A DNA stretch of 60,453 nucleotides from Actinorugispora endophytica (GTDB taxonomy: Bacteria; Actinomycetota; Actinomycetes; Streptosporangiales; Streptosporangiaceae): the NCBI RefSeq assembly GCF_004363075.1, contig NZ_SNYN01000028.1:1-60453 (forward strand). Reading direction: 5' to 3'. Position 1 is the stretch's first letter; every line of letters starts with the position of its first letter. Shown here piece by piece: positions 38,054 to 46,168 of this stretch. The position numbers were made by a program, and so were the translations under genes. The notes beneath the pieces were generated by a model. That model was given only the letters and a program-made list of their open reading frames with translations. It was not told the DNA's origin and searched no databases.

Positions 38054-40078
38054 GTGCCAAGCGACCCGTCACTTCTCGTCCACCCCGGCACGGTCCCCGA
38101 TCCGTACCGCTGGTTGGAGCGGGACGACTCAGCCGAGACCATTCGCTGGCTCGCCGAACGGGACACCGAGTTCCGGACCGCGGCCCTGGCCTGGCGGTTG
38201 CGCGACGCGCTGGCCGCGGACATCCGGTCCCTCGTCTCGACGGTCCTGTGGTCCATGCCGGTCCGGCGCGCGGGCCTGGTGTTCGCCACCCGCCGCGGCG
38301 ACGGCGACGAGCACCCCCGGCTGGTGGTGGTCGAGGACGGCCGCGAACGCGTACTGTTCGACCCCCTGACGCACGACCCCGGCGGAACCACCACCCTGGA
38401 CGCCTGGGAGCCGAGCCCCGACGGCCTGCTGGTGGCGGTGCAGACCTCCAGTGGCGGGACCGAGCGCGGGGCGCTGCGGGTGCTGTCCACCACGACCGGC
38501 CTGCCCGTCGAACGCGCCGTCGAGGGCGTCCGCTACACCCACGTGGCCTGGCTCCCCGCCGCCCTGGGCGCCGCCTTCTACTTCGTGCGCCGCGACGACG
38601 GCGACGGACGCCGGGGCGTGTGGCTGCACCGGGTCGGCCTCCCCGCGGTCCCCGACGCGCTCGTGCACCCCTGCGCCACCGGACGCACCGTCCCCGGGGT
38701 GCGGCTGCGGCGCGGCCGGTGGCTGCTGGTGAGCGAGAGCCACGGCACCGGGCACCGGAACGACCTGTGGATCGCGGACCTGGCGGGCGCCTCCCCCGAG
38801 GCTCCCGAGCTGCGTCCGGTGCACGTGGGCCGAGACATCGAGTCCGAGGCCGACCTCGGCCCGGACGGCCTGCTGTACCTGCGCACCACGCACGGCGCTC
38901 CGCTGCGCCGGGTGTGCGCGGTGGACCCGGCCGCGCCCGCGCCCGAGCGGTGGCACGAGGTGGTATCCGAGGACCCCGAGGCCACCCTCGACGGCTTCGC
39001 GGTGTCCGGCGCGCCGAACGCCGTGGAGATCCTGACCGCCCGCACCCGCCTGGGCGTCAGCGAACTCCACTCGCACACCCCGGCCCGGCCGAGGGCCCCT
39101 CGCGCGGTCCCGCTCCCGGGCGAGGGCATGGTCACCCGGCTGGAGACCGACGAGGACGACCGGATCCGGTTCTGCTACGCGGACGTGGCAACCCAGCTGG
39201 TCGTCTTCGAGCACCGCCCGGGCGGTGCGCCCGAGCGCTGGCCCGACCCGTCGGGGCCCGCTCCCGAGCCCGTCCGGGTCGAGCGCCGTACGCTGTGGTC
39301 CACCTCCTTCGACGGCACCCCCGTCCCCGTCACGCTCTTCGCACTGCCCGGGTCGGCCCCGGGGCCGACCATCCTGCACGCGTACGGGGGGTTCGGGCGG
39401 CCCCGCCAGTTCGGCTTCTCCGCGACGGTGCTGGCCTGGCTGCGCGCGGGCGGGCGGTACGCGGTGGCACACGTGCGCGGCGGCGGGGACCGCGGCCGCG
39501 CCTGGCACCTGGCCGGCGCGGGGCGGAACAAGGTGCGCGCGGTCCGGGACCTGGTCGCCGCCGCCGACACCCTGGTCGCCGACGGCGAGTGCGCGCGCGG
39601 GCAGCTGTGCCTCTCCGGCGGTTCGACCGGCGGTCTGCTGGTGCTGGCGGCGGTGGCCCGCCGCCCCGACCTGTGCGCCGCGGTGATCGCCTCGGCCCCG
39701 CTCGCCGACATGGTCAGGTTCGAGCGGCTCGGGCTGGGGGCGATGTGGACGCGCGAGTTCGGCACGGCCGCCGAACCCGACGACCTCACCGCGCTGCTGG
39801 ACTACTCGCCCTACCACCGGGTGCTGCGCGGGGACCCCGGCCCCTACCCGGCGGTGCTGCTCACCGGTTTCGGCGGCGACACCCGGACCGACGCCGCGCA
39901 CCCCCGCAAGATGTGCGCGGCGCTGTTGGAGCGGGCCGCCGGTCCGCTCCCGGTCCTGCTGCGCTACGAGCACGGTGTCGGGCACGGGCCCAGGTCCGTC
40001 ACCCGCGCCATCGAGCTCGCGGCCGACGCCCACGCGTTCGCGGCCGCGCAGACGGGGCTGACACCGGTCCGCCTGTAG
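38054..40078 (+). CDS. Prolyl-oligopeptidase-like serine protease (S9A)
   Basis: The 674-residue protein has no signal peptide and starts DPYRWLERDDSAETIRWLAE near residue 16, the classic N-terminus of prolyl oligopeptidase. A beta-propeller follows (about 65-400), then an alpha/beta-hydrolase domain. The catalytic triad is Ser524 (LSGGSTGGLL, GGSTGG instead of GGSNGG), Asp609 (GDTRTD, with Arg611 in the substrate-binding position) and His644 (VGHGPRS). It should cleave short peptides after Pro. It lies 44 bp upstream of a 37-residue peptide gene on the same strand. POP enzymes are known leader peptidases of some class III lanthipeptides, so maturation of that peptide is a reasonable inference. 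A GTG start is used. Confidence 0.9.
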   Translation: MPSDPSLLVHPGTVPDPYRWLERDDSAETIRWLAERDTEFRTAALAWRLRDALAADIRSLVSTVLWSMPVRRAGLVFATRRGDGDEHPRLVVVEDGRERVLFDPLTHDPGGTTTLDAWEPSPDGLLVAVQTSSGGTERGALRVLSTTTGLPVERAVEGVRYTHVAWLPAALGAAFYFVRRDDGDGRRGVWLHRVGLPAVPDALVHPCATGRTVPGVRLRRGRWLLVSESHGTGHRNDLWIADLAGASPEAPELRPVHVGRDIESEADLGPDGLLYLRTTHGAPLRRVCAVDPAAPAPERWHEVVSEDPEATLDGFAVSGAPNAVEILTARTRLGVSELHSHTPARPRAPRAVPLPGEGMVTRLETDEDDRIRFCYADVATQLVVFEHRPGGAPERWPDPSGPAPEPVRVERRTLWSTSFDGTPVPVTLFALPGSAPGPTILHAYGGFGRPRQFGFSATVLAWLRAGGRYAVAHVRGGGDRGRAWHLAGAGRNKVRAVRDLVAAADTLVADGECARGQLCLSGGSTGGLLVLAAVARRPDLCAAVIASAPLADMVRFERLGLGAMWTREFGTAAEPDDLTALLDYSPYHRVLRGDPGPYPAVLLTGFGGDTRTDAAHPRKMCAALLERAAGPLPVLLRYEHGVGHGPRSVTRAIELAADAHAFAAAQTGLTPVRL

Positions 40079-40122
40079 GCGGCGGACCCGGCCCCGAACG
40101 AGAAAGGAAGAGGTGGGGACAC

Positions 40123-40236
40123 ATGGACCCGAACCAGTTCGAGGTCGAGGTCGAGGAGCTGCCCGAGGTCACGTCGCGGGACGTCACCGCGGGCGGCGAC
40201 AGCGACGGCAGTGACGGCAGCTCCGACTTCATCTGA
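40123..40236 (+). CDS. Putative RiPP precursor peptide (37 residues)
   Basis: An ATG with AAAGGAAGAGG about 10 bp upstream opens a 37-residue acidic peptide. The N-terminal half has the amphipathic leader-like FEVEVEELPEV (6-16), reminiscent of the FxLDxxxLPE-type leaders of lanthipeptide, FxLD and thiopeptide precursors. The C-terminal half, from about Thr17, is Asp/Ser/Gly-rich and ends GGDSDGSDGSSDFI. It has no Cys or Lys. Its only prolines are Pro3 and Pro14, so a POP cut after Pro14 would release a 23-residue core. Gene order (POP, peptide, oxygenase) supports a precursor role. The peptide matches no family I recognise. Function is inferred. Confidence 0.7.
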   Translation: MDPNQFEVEVEELPEVTSRDVTAGGDSDGSDGSSDFI

Positions 40237-40350
40237 CCCGGCCGGGCCGCCGGAGGCCGGGCCACCGGCGGCCCCGCTCCCCTTCTCCCCGCAGGCCTCC
40301 GCACTCCAGTGCTCCGCGCACCCGACCGACCGACCGGAGAGGACCCAACC

Positions 40351-41541
40351 GTGACCGACCGCCTGTTCACCAGGACGCTGCGCGACGCCGTGGGCGAGGA
40401 CCTGCTGACCACCCGACTGTCCCAGGAGTTCGTCTTCGCGGACCTGGGCGCCGAGACCGTGGAGCCGCTGCTGACCTTCGACGCGCTCAGCGACATCCTG
40501 AGCACCCACCAGCTGGAGCCGCCCCGGCTGCGGCTGCACCGCGCGGGCAGGCCCGTCCCGGTCGCCGACTACACCGATCCCGGCGAGGCGTCCGGGGCGG
40601 CGCGCCGCCTGGTCCGCCCCGAGGCGCTGTACCGGCAGCTGCGCGAGGGCGCCAGCCTGGTGCTGGACGGCGTCGACCGGCTGCACCCGCCGGTGCGCGC
40701 CGCCACCGACGACCTGATGCGCCTGGTGCGGGAGCGCGCGCAGGTGAACCTATATCTGATCTGGGGCGACTCACACGGTTTCGACACCCACTGGGACGAC
40801 CACGACACCTTCGTCGTGCAGCTGGCCGGGACCAAGAAGTGGCAGGTGCATGGCCAGGGCACTCGGCCCTACCCGATGAAGGCGGACACCGACCACACGC
40901 ACCGCGCCCCCGACACGACCGTGTGGGAGGGGGTCCTCCGGCCCGGCCAGGTCCTGCACGTGCCGCGCGGCTGGTGGCACACCGTCACCGGGAACGGCGA
41001 CGTCAGCATGCACCTGACCTTCGGGTTCACGCGGGCCACCGGCATCGACTGGGCGCACTCCCTGCTGGGGCGCCTGCAGGACGTGGAGTTCGCGCGAACG
41101 GACCTGCCCCGGTTCGCCTCGGCCGAGGAGCGGCGCAAGCACCGGCACGAGCTCGTCCGGCACCTGGTGGACCTGGCCGAGCAGCACGGCCTGGACTCCT
41201 TCCTGGCCGAGCGCGACGAACGGTTCCCGCGCCGCCAGTCCTTCGCCCTTCCGTGGGCGGTGGACGGTTCCGCGCCCGGACCGGACACGACCGTTGAGTT
41301 CACCCCGATCCTGCCCCCGGCCCTGGTCCGCGACGGGACGAAGATCGCACTCGCGGTCTCCGGTCGCCGGTACACCTTTCCCTGCGCGGCCGAGCCCCTG
41401 CTGGCCGCGCTCTCCGAGGCGCGTGTGCTGACCGTGGCCGAGCTCGCCGAACGGGCCGGGACCGACCAGGACACCGCGGCGGCCCTGGTGCGCGTCCTGG
41501 TTCGGCACCAGTTGGCACTGTTGCGCCGACCCTCGACCTAA
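40351..41541 (+). CDS. JmjC/cupin-4 family 2-oxoglutarate oxygenase
   Basis: The 396-residue protein resembles the bacterial ribosomal-oxygenase (YcfD/ROXA) branch of JmjC hydroxylases. The Fe(II) facial triad is visible: His147 and Asp149 in FDTHWDDHDTFVVQL, then His210 in LHVPRGWWHTVTG. AGTKKWQVHG fits the strand carrying the 2-oxoglutarate-binding Lys. The C-terminal part (about 310-396) has a winged-helix-like end (VAELAERAGTDQDTAAALVR). Such enzymes hydroxylate Arg, His, Asp or Asn side chains. The GTG at 40351 has GGAGAGGA upstream. It lies 114 bp after the peptide gene, so hydroxylation of the peptide's Asp or other residues is the best contextual guess. Confidence 0.88.
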   Translation: MTDRLFTRTLRDAVGEDLLTTRLSQEFVFADLGAETVEPLLTFDALSDILSTHQLEPPRLRLHRAGRPVPVADYTDPGEASGAARRLVRPEALYRQLREGASLVLDGVDRLHPPVRAATDDLMRLVRERAQVNLYLIWGDSHGFDTHWDDHDTFVVQLAGTKKWQVHGQGTRPYPMKADTDHTHRAPDTTVWEGVLRPGQVLHVPRGWWHTVTGNGDVSMHLTFGFTRATGIDWAHSLLGRLQDVEFARTDLPRFASAEERRKHRHELVRHLVDLAEQHGLDSFLAERDERFPRRQSFALPWAVDGSAPGPDTTVEFTPILPPALVRDGTKIALAVSGRRYTFPCAAEPLLAALSEARVLTVAELAERAGTDQDTAAALVRVLVRHQLALLRRPST

Positions 41542-41590
41542 CGCCTCTGACCTGCGATTTTCATGGCTTCGACGGGATTGCCAATCGATG

Positions 41591-41609
41591 TTAATTTAGG
41601 CTAGCCTCA
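41591..41609. promoter_or_regulatory. Iron box (IdeR/DtxR-type operator)
   Basis: TTAATTTAGGCTAGCCTCA matches the DtxR/IdeR 19-bp consensus (TTAGGTTAGGCTAACCTAA) at 15 of 19 positions, with the palindromic core AGGCTAGCCT. It lies 71 bp upstream of the FhuF-like gene, in an A/T-rich stretch unusual for this genome. Repression in iron-replete cells is expected. Confidence 0.75.
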
Positions 41610-41680
41610 TTTGCATCAGGGGTAGCGCATCGAGACGCGAGAACGCGTCGGCCTTCGTCCGCAGGGGGAGCGATCCAGTC

Positions 41681-42547
41681 ATGGCACACCAGCGTCACCC
41701 GCTCGCCACGGTGGTCGACGCCTGTACGCCGTTGAGGTTCGCCCCACTGCCGCAGATCCGGACTCCCGAGGTGCTTCGGCTGGACGGCCGGACCGACACC
41801 GAGCACTGGTACCGCGCCGACCTGCTCGCCGCGAACGGTGTCCTGGGGCCGGTCTACGACGGTTTCGTCGCGGGCCACGGCCCCGGGCACCGGCTGCCCG
41901 CCGCCACGCACCTGCTGCGCGCGCTGCTGCGCGAACCGATCTTCATGGTGGCCGCGGGCGTCTACCTGACCGGCCGCGCGCCCCTGCCGGCGGCGGACGG
42001 GCTGTGGTTCCCCGCCCGCGCCGACCGCGGCTTCGGCACCCCCATGGTGACGAGCCCCCGGGTCGCCGTGCTGCCCGGCGACGTGTTCGCCGACCACCCG
42101 GACGCCGTCGTCGCGGCCGACCCCGACGACCTGGACCGGATGGCGGCCGAGGCGATGCTGGACGCCTTCGCGCCCCTCATCGGAGCCGTGCACGCGCACA
42201 CCCGGCTGGGACTGCGCACCCTGTGGGGCTGGGTGCTGGACACCATGCACTTCCACATGCTGAACCCGGCCCGCTTCCTGGGCCGCGACGTCTCGGCGGC
42301 GTGGGAGCGCGCGGACCGGCTGGCCGAGGCCCTGGTGTCGGCCGGCGCGGTGACCCGGGCACGGCCCCGGTTGTTCCCGTTCAGCGAGGACCATCCGCGT
42401 GGCACCTGGGCGGTGCGCGGCACCTGCTGCTTCGATTACAAAGGCGACCCCGAGCACGGCTATTGCACCACCTGCCCGCTCAAGTGCGACTCCCAGCGGC
42501 GCGGCGAGCTCCAGGAGTGGCTGCGCAACCCCGCTCTGGCCCCCTGA
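41681..42547 (+). CDS. FhuF-like (2Fe-2S) ferric-siderophore reductase
   Basis: The 288-residue protein ends in a five-cysteine cluster: Cys249 and Cys250 (GTCCFDYKG), Cys262, Cys265 and Cys269 (YCTTCPLKCD). This CC-x11-C-x2-C layout is the 2Fe-2S signature of FhuF-type siderophore-iron reductases, which release iron from ferric siderophores in the cytoplasm. The N-terminal 200 residues are helical with no signal peptide, as in the family. The iron box 71 bp upstream supports an iron role. It sits on the same strand 139 bp behind the JmjC gene, and is likely separately regulated. The cognate siderophore is not evident from the window. Confidence 0.88.
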   Translation: MAHQRHPLATVVDACTPLRFAPLPQIRTPEVLRLDGRTDTEHWYRADLLAANGVLGPVYDGFVAGHGPGHRLPAATHLLRALLREPIFMVAAGVYLTGRAPLPAADGLWFPARADRGFGTPMVTSPRVAVLPGDVFADHPDAVVAADPDDLDRMAAEAMLDAFAPLIGAVHAHTRLGLRTLWGWVLDTMHFHMLNPARFLGRDVSAAWERADRLAEALVSAGAVTRARPRLFPFSEDHPRGTWAVRGTCCFDYKGDPEHGYCTTCPLKCDSQRRGELQEWLRNPALAP

Positions 42548-42552
42548 GCCCT

Positions 42553-42831
42553 CTACGAGCCCCCGCGGCCGTACCGCCACTTCAGGAACCCGCCCGCCCG
42601 CTCCACCCTGCGCATCTCGGCGTACAGTTCGGCCGGGTCCGCCGCCGAGACCGCGGCCTCCCCGCCCTCGGGCAGCGGCCAGCAGGCGAAGGCCCAGTAC
42701 CGGCGGGTGTAGGAGCCCCACAGTACGATCCAGGCCCCCTGCTTCTGCCATTGGATGTGCGCGGCGACGTCGCGGCGGTCGGGGTCGTGGTGCTCCCCCT
42801 CCGCCCGCTGGGTCCCTGCGCCCTTTCTCAC
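42553..42831 (-). CDS. Hypothetical small protein (92 residues)
   Basis: This tail-to-tail neighbour of the FhuF-like gene is a short soluble protein. It has a Trp/Tyr/aromatic-rich core, HIQWQKQGAWIVLWGSYTRR, then YWAFACWPLPEGG, and ends GGFLKWRYGRGGS. The GTG at 42829-42831 skips an Arg/Gly-rich upstream extension. No motif or family was recognised. The aromatic pattern resembles small actinobacterial hypothetical proteins. Confidence 0.6.
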   Translation of the reverse strand: MRKGAGTQRAEGEHHDPDRRDVAAHIQWQKQGAWIVLWGSYTRRYWAFACWPLPEGGEAAVSAADPAELYAEMRRVERAGGFLKWRYGRGGS

Positions 42832-42923
42832 GACGCCAGCCTCACACGCCGGGCGGCCGCCCCGGAAGCCTGTCCACGGCACCGCGAAGGGCCGGATGCG
42901 GTCACACCGCGAGCTTGCGGTCT

Positions 42924-42993
42924 CCCCGCCGATCTTGACCTTTCCGGGGTCTTGAAGGCGGTCGAGGCCCCCGAAACGTCAAGATCAGCGGGG
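42924..42993. repeat. Hairpin repeat A, copy 4 (imperfect)
   Basis: 28-nt arms (42924-42951 and 42966-42993) pair with several mismatches. The left arm contains GATCTTGACCTTTCCGGGGT. It ends 14 bp before the panD stop (minus strand) and could terminate panD. Confidence 0.85.
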
Positions 42994-43007
42994 GAAGACG
43001 CGGGACA

Positions 43008-43421
43008 CTAGCGCGTCACCGCTCCGGAGAGCTGGTCGGAGCCGGGAACCGGCTCGGCCGGGTCCCCGCCCAGGGCGACGATCCGGTTGTTCCCGTCCAC
43101 GTGCACGACCTTGGTCCGGTGCTCGGCGCGCTCGGCCTCGGTGAGCTGGGCGTAGGAGATGATGATGACCAGGTCCCCCGGGGAGACCAGGCGGGCCGCG
43201 GCCCCGTTGATCCCGATGACCCCGCTGCCGCGCTCACCGGTGATGACGTAGGTGACGAGGCGGTTCCCGTTGTCGATGTCCACCACGTGCACCTGTTCGC
43301 CGTCGACCAGGTCCGCCGCCTCCATGAGGTCGGCGTCGACGGTGATCGATCCGACGTAGTGCAGGTCGGCCTGGGTGACCGTGGCCCGGTGGATCTTGCC
43401 GTTGAGCATGGTGCGCTGCAC
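43008..43421 (-). CDS. panD: Aspartate 1-decarboxylase proenzyme
   Basis: The 137-residue pyruvoyl enzyme makes beta-alanine from L-aspartate for pantothenate and CoA. Self-cleavage occurs between Gly24 and Ser25 in [14 protein letters not shown], and the new Ser N-terminus becomes pyruvoyl. Typical downstream blocks are [32 protein letters not shown] and [11 protein letters not shown]. The GTG at 43419-43421 ([15 protein letters not shown]) is preferred because actinobacterial PanD begins with xLRTMLxxKIHRATV and GAGGA precedes it. Confidence 0.96.
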   Translation of the reverse strand: MQRTMLNGKIHRATVTQADLHYVGSITVDADLMEAADLVDGEQVHVVDIDNGNRLVTYVITGERGSGVIGINGAAARLVSPGDLVIIISYAQLTEAERAEHRTKVVHVDGNNRIVALGGDPAEPVPGSDQLSGAVTR

Positions 43422-43602
43422 GGTGGTGCTCCTCGATGGTGGATGGAATCCGGCGGATCCATGATCGGCGCTCCAGGTCACCGTTCGTACGGCCGGGGTG
43501 CCCTTTGGCGGATGACGTCGCCCACACCCGCGCCGATCAGGACGCCTTCGTCCAACGCGTACGGCGCCCCGCCGATTCCCGGCCCCGGGCCGCCGGGCGG
43601 CC

Positions 43603-44781
43603 TCAGCGCTCCTCCAGCCGGGGGAAGACGACCCTCTTGAGCACCAGGGTGACGGCGGCCGCGGCGGGGATCGCGATCAGCGCGCCGACCAGGCCCATCA
43701 GGGCGCCGCCGAGCAGCGCCGCGGTGATGGTGACCGTGGGCGCGACGTCCACCGAGCGCTGCATCACGCGGGGGGCGATCACGTAGCTCTCGATCTGCTG
43801 GTAGACGAAGAAGAAGACGAGCGTGGCGACGCCCAGCCCGAGGTCGCCCACCCCCACCACGACCGAGGCCGCCAGCGCGCCGATCGTGGTCCCGATCAGC
43901 GGGATGAGCGCGGTGACGGCGACGATCAACGCCAGGGTGAGCGCGTAGTCGGACCCGGTCAGGCTCAGGAAGACGAACGCCACGACGCCTCCGAGCAGGG
44001 CGACCAGCAGCTGCCCGGCGATGTAGCCACCGATCCGCTCCAGGATCTCGTCGCCGAGTTCGCGCACCCCGGCGCGCCGGGACCTGGGCACCAGCCGGTA
44101 GGAGACCTCGGTGATGCCCGGCAGCGAGGACATGAAGAACAGCGTCAGGACGAGCACCGTGAACGTCGCGGCCACCGAGTTGACGACGATCTGGCCCACC
44201 CCGACCAGCCCGCCGAAGACCTGTCGGCCGAAGTCGGGGTCGACCACCGCGTCCTCGAGCCGCCGCAGGATCTCGAAGCGCTCGTCCAGGTCCGCGACGG
44301 CCTCGTTGCCCTGGAGTCCGCGCAGGTAGCCGGGGAAGTCGGCGGCGATGTCGGCGACCTGCTGGGTCAGCGGAGGGACGATCGCCCAGACGAACCCGGC
44401 GACGAACACCACCAGTCCGGCGCACACCGCCGCGATCGCGGCCCAGCGCGGCAGGAAGCGGCGGCCCAGGAACTCGATGACGGGGTTGAGCCCCACCGCC
44501 AGGAACAGCGCGACGAGGATGTAGACCAGGATCGAGCGGGCCTGGACCAGGGCCTGGGCGAGCATCCACGCGGTGAGCACGCCCAGCGCGCCGGTGAAGC
44601 CGATCGTGAAGAAGTTCGGCCCCGGCCGCCCCGGCGCTGCCGCGGCGGCGGGCGGCACCGGTTCCGCGGGGCTGGGAGGCTCCTCCGCTGCGGGGGGCTC
44701 CTCCCCGGTCGGCCGTGGCCCCTCCTGCGGCTCCCGAACCCGCTGCGGCCGCCGAACCCCGTCGTCCTCGTCCGCTGTCAT
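43603..44781 (-). CDS. AI-2E family transporter (PerM-like)
   Basis: The 392-residue polytopic protein has a ~55-residue Pro/Glu-rich cytoplasmic N-terminus, then [20 protein letters not shown]. The family core includes [14 protein letters not shown], the [11 protein letters not shown] loop, and the C-terminal [14 protein letters not shown] and [18 protein letters not shown] motifs. The family includes permeases proposed to export autoinducer-2 or Na+/Li+; the substrate here is unknown. The ATG at 44779-44781 has GAGGGGA upstream; a GTG at 44817 is an alternative. The region 43422-43602 between it and panD holds nothing recognisable. Confidence 0.88.
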   Translation of the reverse strand: MTADEDDGVRRPQRVREPQEGPRPTGEEPPAAEEPPSPAEPVPPAAAAAPGRPGPNFFTIGFTGALGVLTAWMLAQALVQARSILVYILVALFLAVGLNPVIEFLGRRFLPRWAAIAAVCAGLVVFVAGFVWAIVPPLTQQVADIAADFPGYLRGLQGNEAVADLDERFEILRRLEDAVVDPDFGRQVFGGLVGVGQIVVNSVAATFTVLVLTLFFMSSLPGITEVSYRLVPRSRRAGVRELGDEILERIGGYIAGQLLVALLGGVVAFVFLSLTGSDYALTLALIVAVTALIPLIGTTIGALAASVVVGVGDLGLGVATLVFFFVYQQIESYVIAPRVMQRSVDVAPTVTITAALLGGALMGLVGALIAIPAAAAVTLVLKRVVFPRLEER

Positions 44782-44916
44782 GCCCGTCCCCTCGGATTCC
44801 CCTGCCACCGGGCTCACAACCTAGCCGAGCGCGCCGAGCGCGGACAGGGCCGGTCCACGGCTCCGGCTGCCCCGCAGCCTCCCCGAACCGGACGGCGAAC
44901 GCCTCACCACATGCGG

Positions 44917-44949
44917 TTTACTACTGAGAGTTATTGTCTAATAACTCAG
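44917..44949 (+). promoter_or_regulatory. AT-rich promoter/operator of the inhibitor gene
   Basis: TTTACT (44917-44922) and TAATAA (44939-44944) fit -35 and -10 hexamers. The overlapping CTGAG-AG-TTATT...AATAACTCAG forms a bulged 10-bp inverted repeat (44924-44949). The low GC is striking for this genome. Confidence 0.45.
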
Positions 44950-44982
44950 TGTTTGATTCGTCTCGTCAAGAGGAGTACCACC

Positions 44983-45387
44983 GTGCGCTCGACCCTGCTC
45001 TCCCTGGCCACCGTCGCCGCCACCGGCGCCGGGCTCCTGTCCGCCGCCCCCGCCTACGCCGAGGCCGGCGAGTCGGCCCTGATCCTGACCAGGACCGGGG
45101 CCTCCCTCTCCGCGGACGCCCCCGCGGAACGGCGGCACGTCGTACTGGCCTGCGACCCCGAGCCCGCCGGCAGCCACCCCGACGCCGCCGGCGCCTGCGC
45201 GACGCTGGAGAGAGCGGGGGCCGACTTCACCGCCATCCCGCGGGGTCAGAGCGCGTGCACCATGGAGTACGCGCCCGTGACGGTCACCGCGCGGGGCTAC
45301 TGGCACGGCAGCGAGGTGCGGTACAGCCGGGAGTTCTCGAACCCGTGCCTCGCCAGGCGCGACACCGCCGAGGTGTTCGCGTTCTGA
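44983..45387 (+). CDS. SSI-type subtilisin inhibitor, secreted
   Basis: The 134-residue precursor starts at a GTG with AAGAGGAG upstream. It has a short Sec signal (VRSTLLSLATVAATGAGLLS, then AAPAYAEA, cleavage probably after AYA). The mature SSI fold shows LTRTGASL, VVLACDPEPAGSHPDA, the reactive-site loop ACTMEYAPVTV and the end FSNPCLARRDTAEVFAF. Four cysteines give the two SSI disulfides. The P1 residue is Met, as in SSI, but P1' is Glu where SSI has Val, which could alter specificity. It is a small extracellular serine-protease inhibitor typical of Streptomyces-like actinobacteria. Confidence 0.93.
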   Translation: MRSTLLSLATVAATGAGLLSAAPAYAEAGESALILTRTGASLSADAPAERRHVVLACDPEPAGSHPDAAGACATLERAGADFTAIPRGQSACTMEYAPVTVTARGYWHGSEVRYSREFSNPCLARRDTAEVFAF

Positions 45388-45415
45388 CGGGCCGTGCGGG
45401 GCACCCTCCCGAGGA

Positions 45416-46168
45416 CTACTCGTAGGGGTCGGGAGGGTTCTCCACCGAGGTGATCTCCTCGATCTCGAAGCGGTGGTCCCGGATCTCCTGGATGTCGCCC
45501 TCGGGCGCCAACCACCGCCCCTGGACCGTCCACCAGGAGTCCTTGGGAGGCTCGGGCTCGTTCTCGATCAGGACCCGGTTCACGATGGCGTCCGCGGCGC
45601 AGCACGACATCTGCAACCGGGCCAGGTACCACCCCTCCCCCTCGGGGTTGGGCACCGCGAACCCGGTGAGCCGGACGTCCCATTCGGCCATCTTCCGGTC
45701 CTGGTCGGTCCAGGCCCGCATCACGAACTCCTGCATCCTCATCTCCACCGGCTCCCCGTCGGGAACCCCGGCGCCGAGGTCGTCCAGCGGGGCGGCGTCG
45801 TCCGCCAGGGCCGCCGGGTCGGCCGTGGACGCGGTGTAGGCGCCCAGCGCCGGGGGCGCGATCACGAACACCGCCACCACCGGCAGGAGCATCAACCACG
45901 ACACACCGGGGCCGCGGGCGTGATCGTGGCCATGGCCATGGTCATGGCCGGCGGGCTCCTCGTCCGCGTCGCCGCGCGCGGCGCGCAGGTCCACCACCAC
46001 CGTGGCCACGCCCAGGACCACCAGCACCACCCCCGCCGCGATCAGGAACGGCCGGAACCCGGCCTGCACGTAGTTCAGGTACAGCTGCGAGGTCACCGTG
46101 ACACTCAGCGCCGCGGCGCCGAGCAGAACCATGACCATGCCCTGAGCGATGCGGTTCACAGCAGCCAT
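45416..46168 (-). CDS. TIGR03943 (DUF1980) family membrane protein
   Basis: The 250-residue protein has two N-terminal helices (VMVLLGAAALSVTVTSQLYL and FLIAAGVVLVVLGVATVVV), a His-rich loop GHDHGHGHDHARG, and another helix (LMLLPVVAVFVIAPPALGAY). An extracytoplasmic domain containing SCCAADA follows, ending IEEITSVENPPDPYE. TIGR03943 proteins are often paired with a DUF318/YraQ permease, as here (overlap of 13 bp with the gene at 46156). The His-rich loop and the Cys pair suggest metal (perhaps zinc) handling; that is inference. Confidence 0.88.
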   Translation of the reverse strand: MAAVNRIAQGMVMVLLGAAALSVTVTSQLYLNYVQAGFRPFLIAAGVVLVVLGVATVVVDLRAARGDADEEPAGHDHGHGHDHARGPGVSWLMLLPVVAVFVIAPPALGAYTASTADPAALADDAAPLDDLGAGVPDGEPVEMRMQEFVMRAWTDQDRKMAEWDVRLTGFAVPNPEGEGWYLARLQMSCCAADAIVNRVLIENEPEPPKDSWWTVQGRWLAPEGDIQEIRDHRFEIEEITSVENPPDPYE

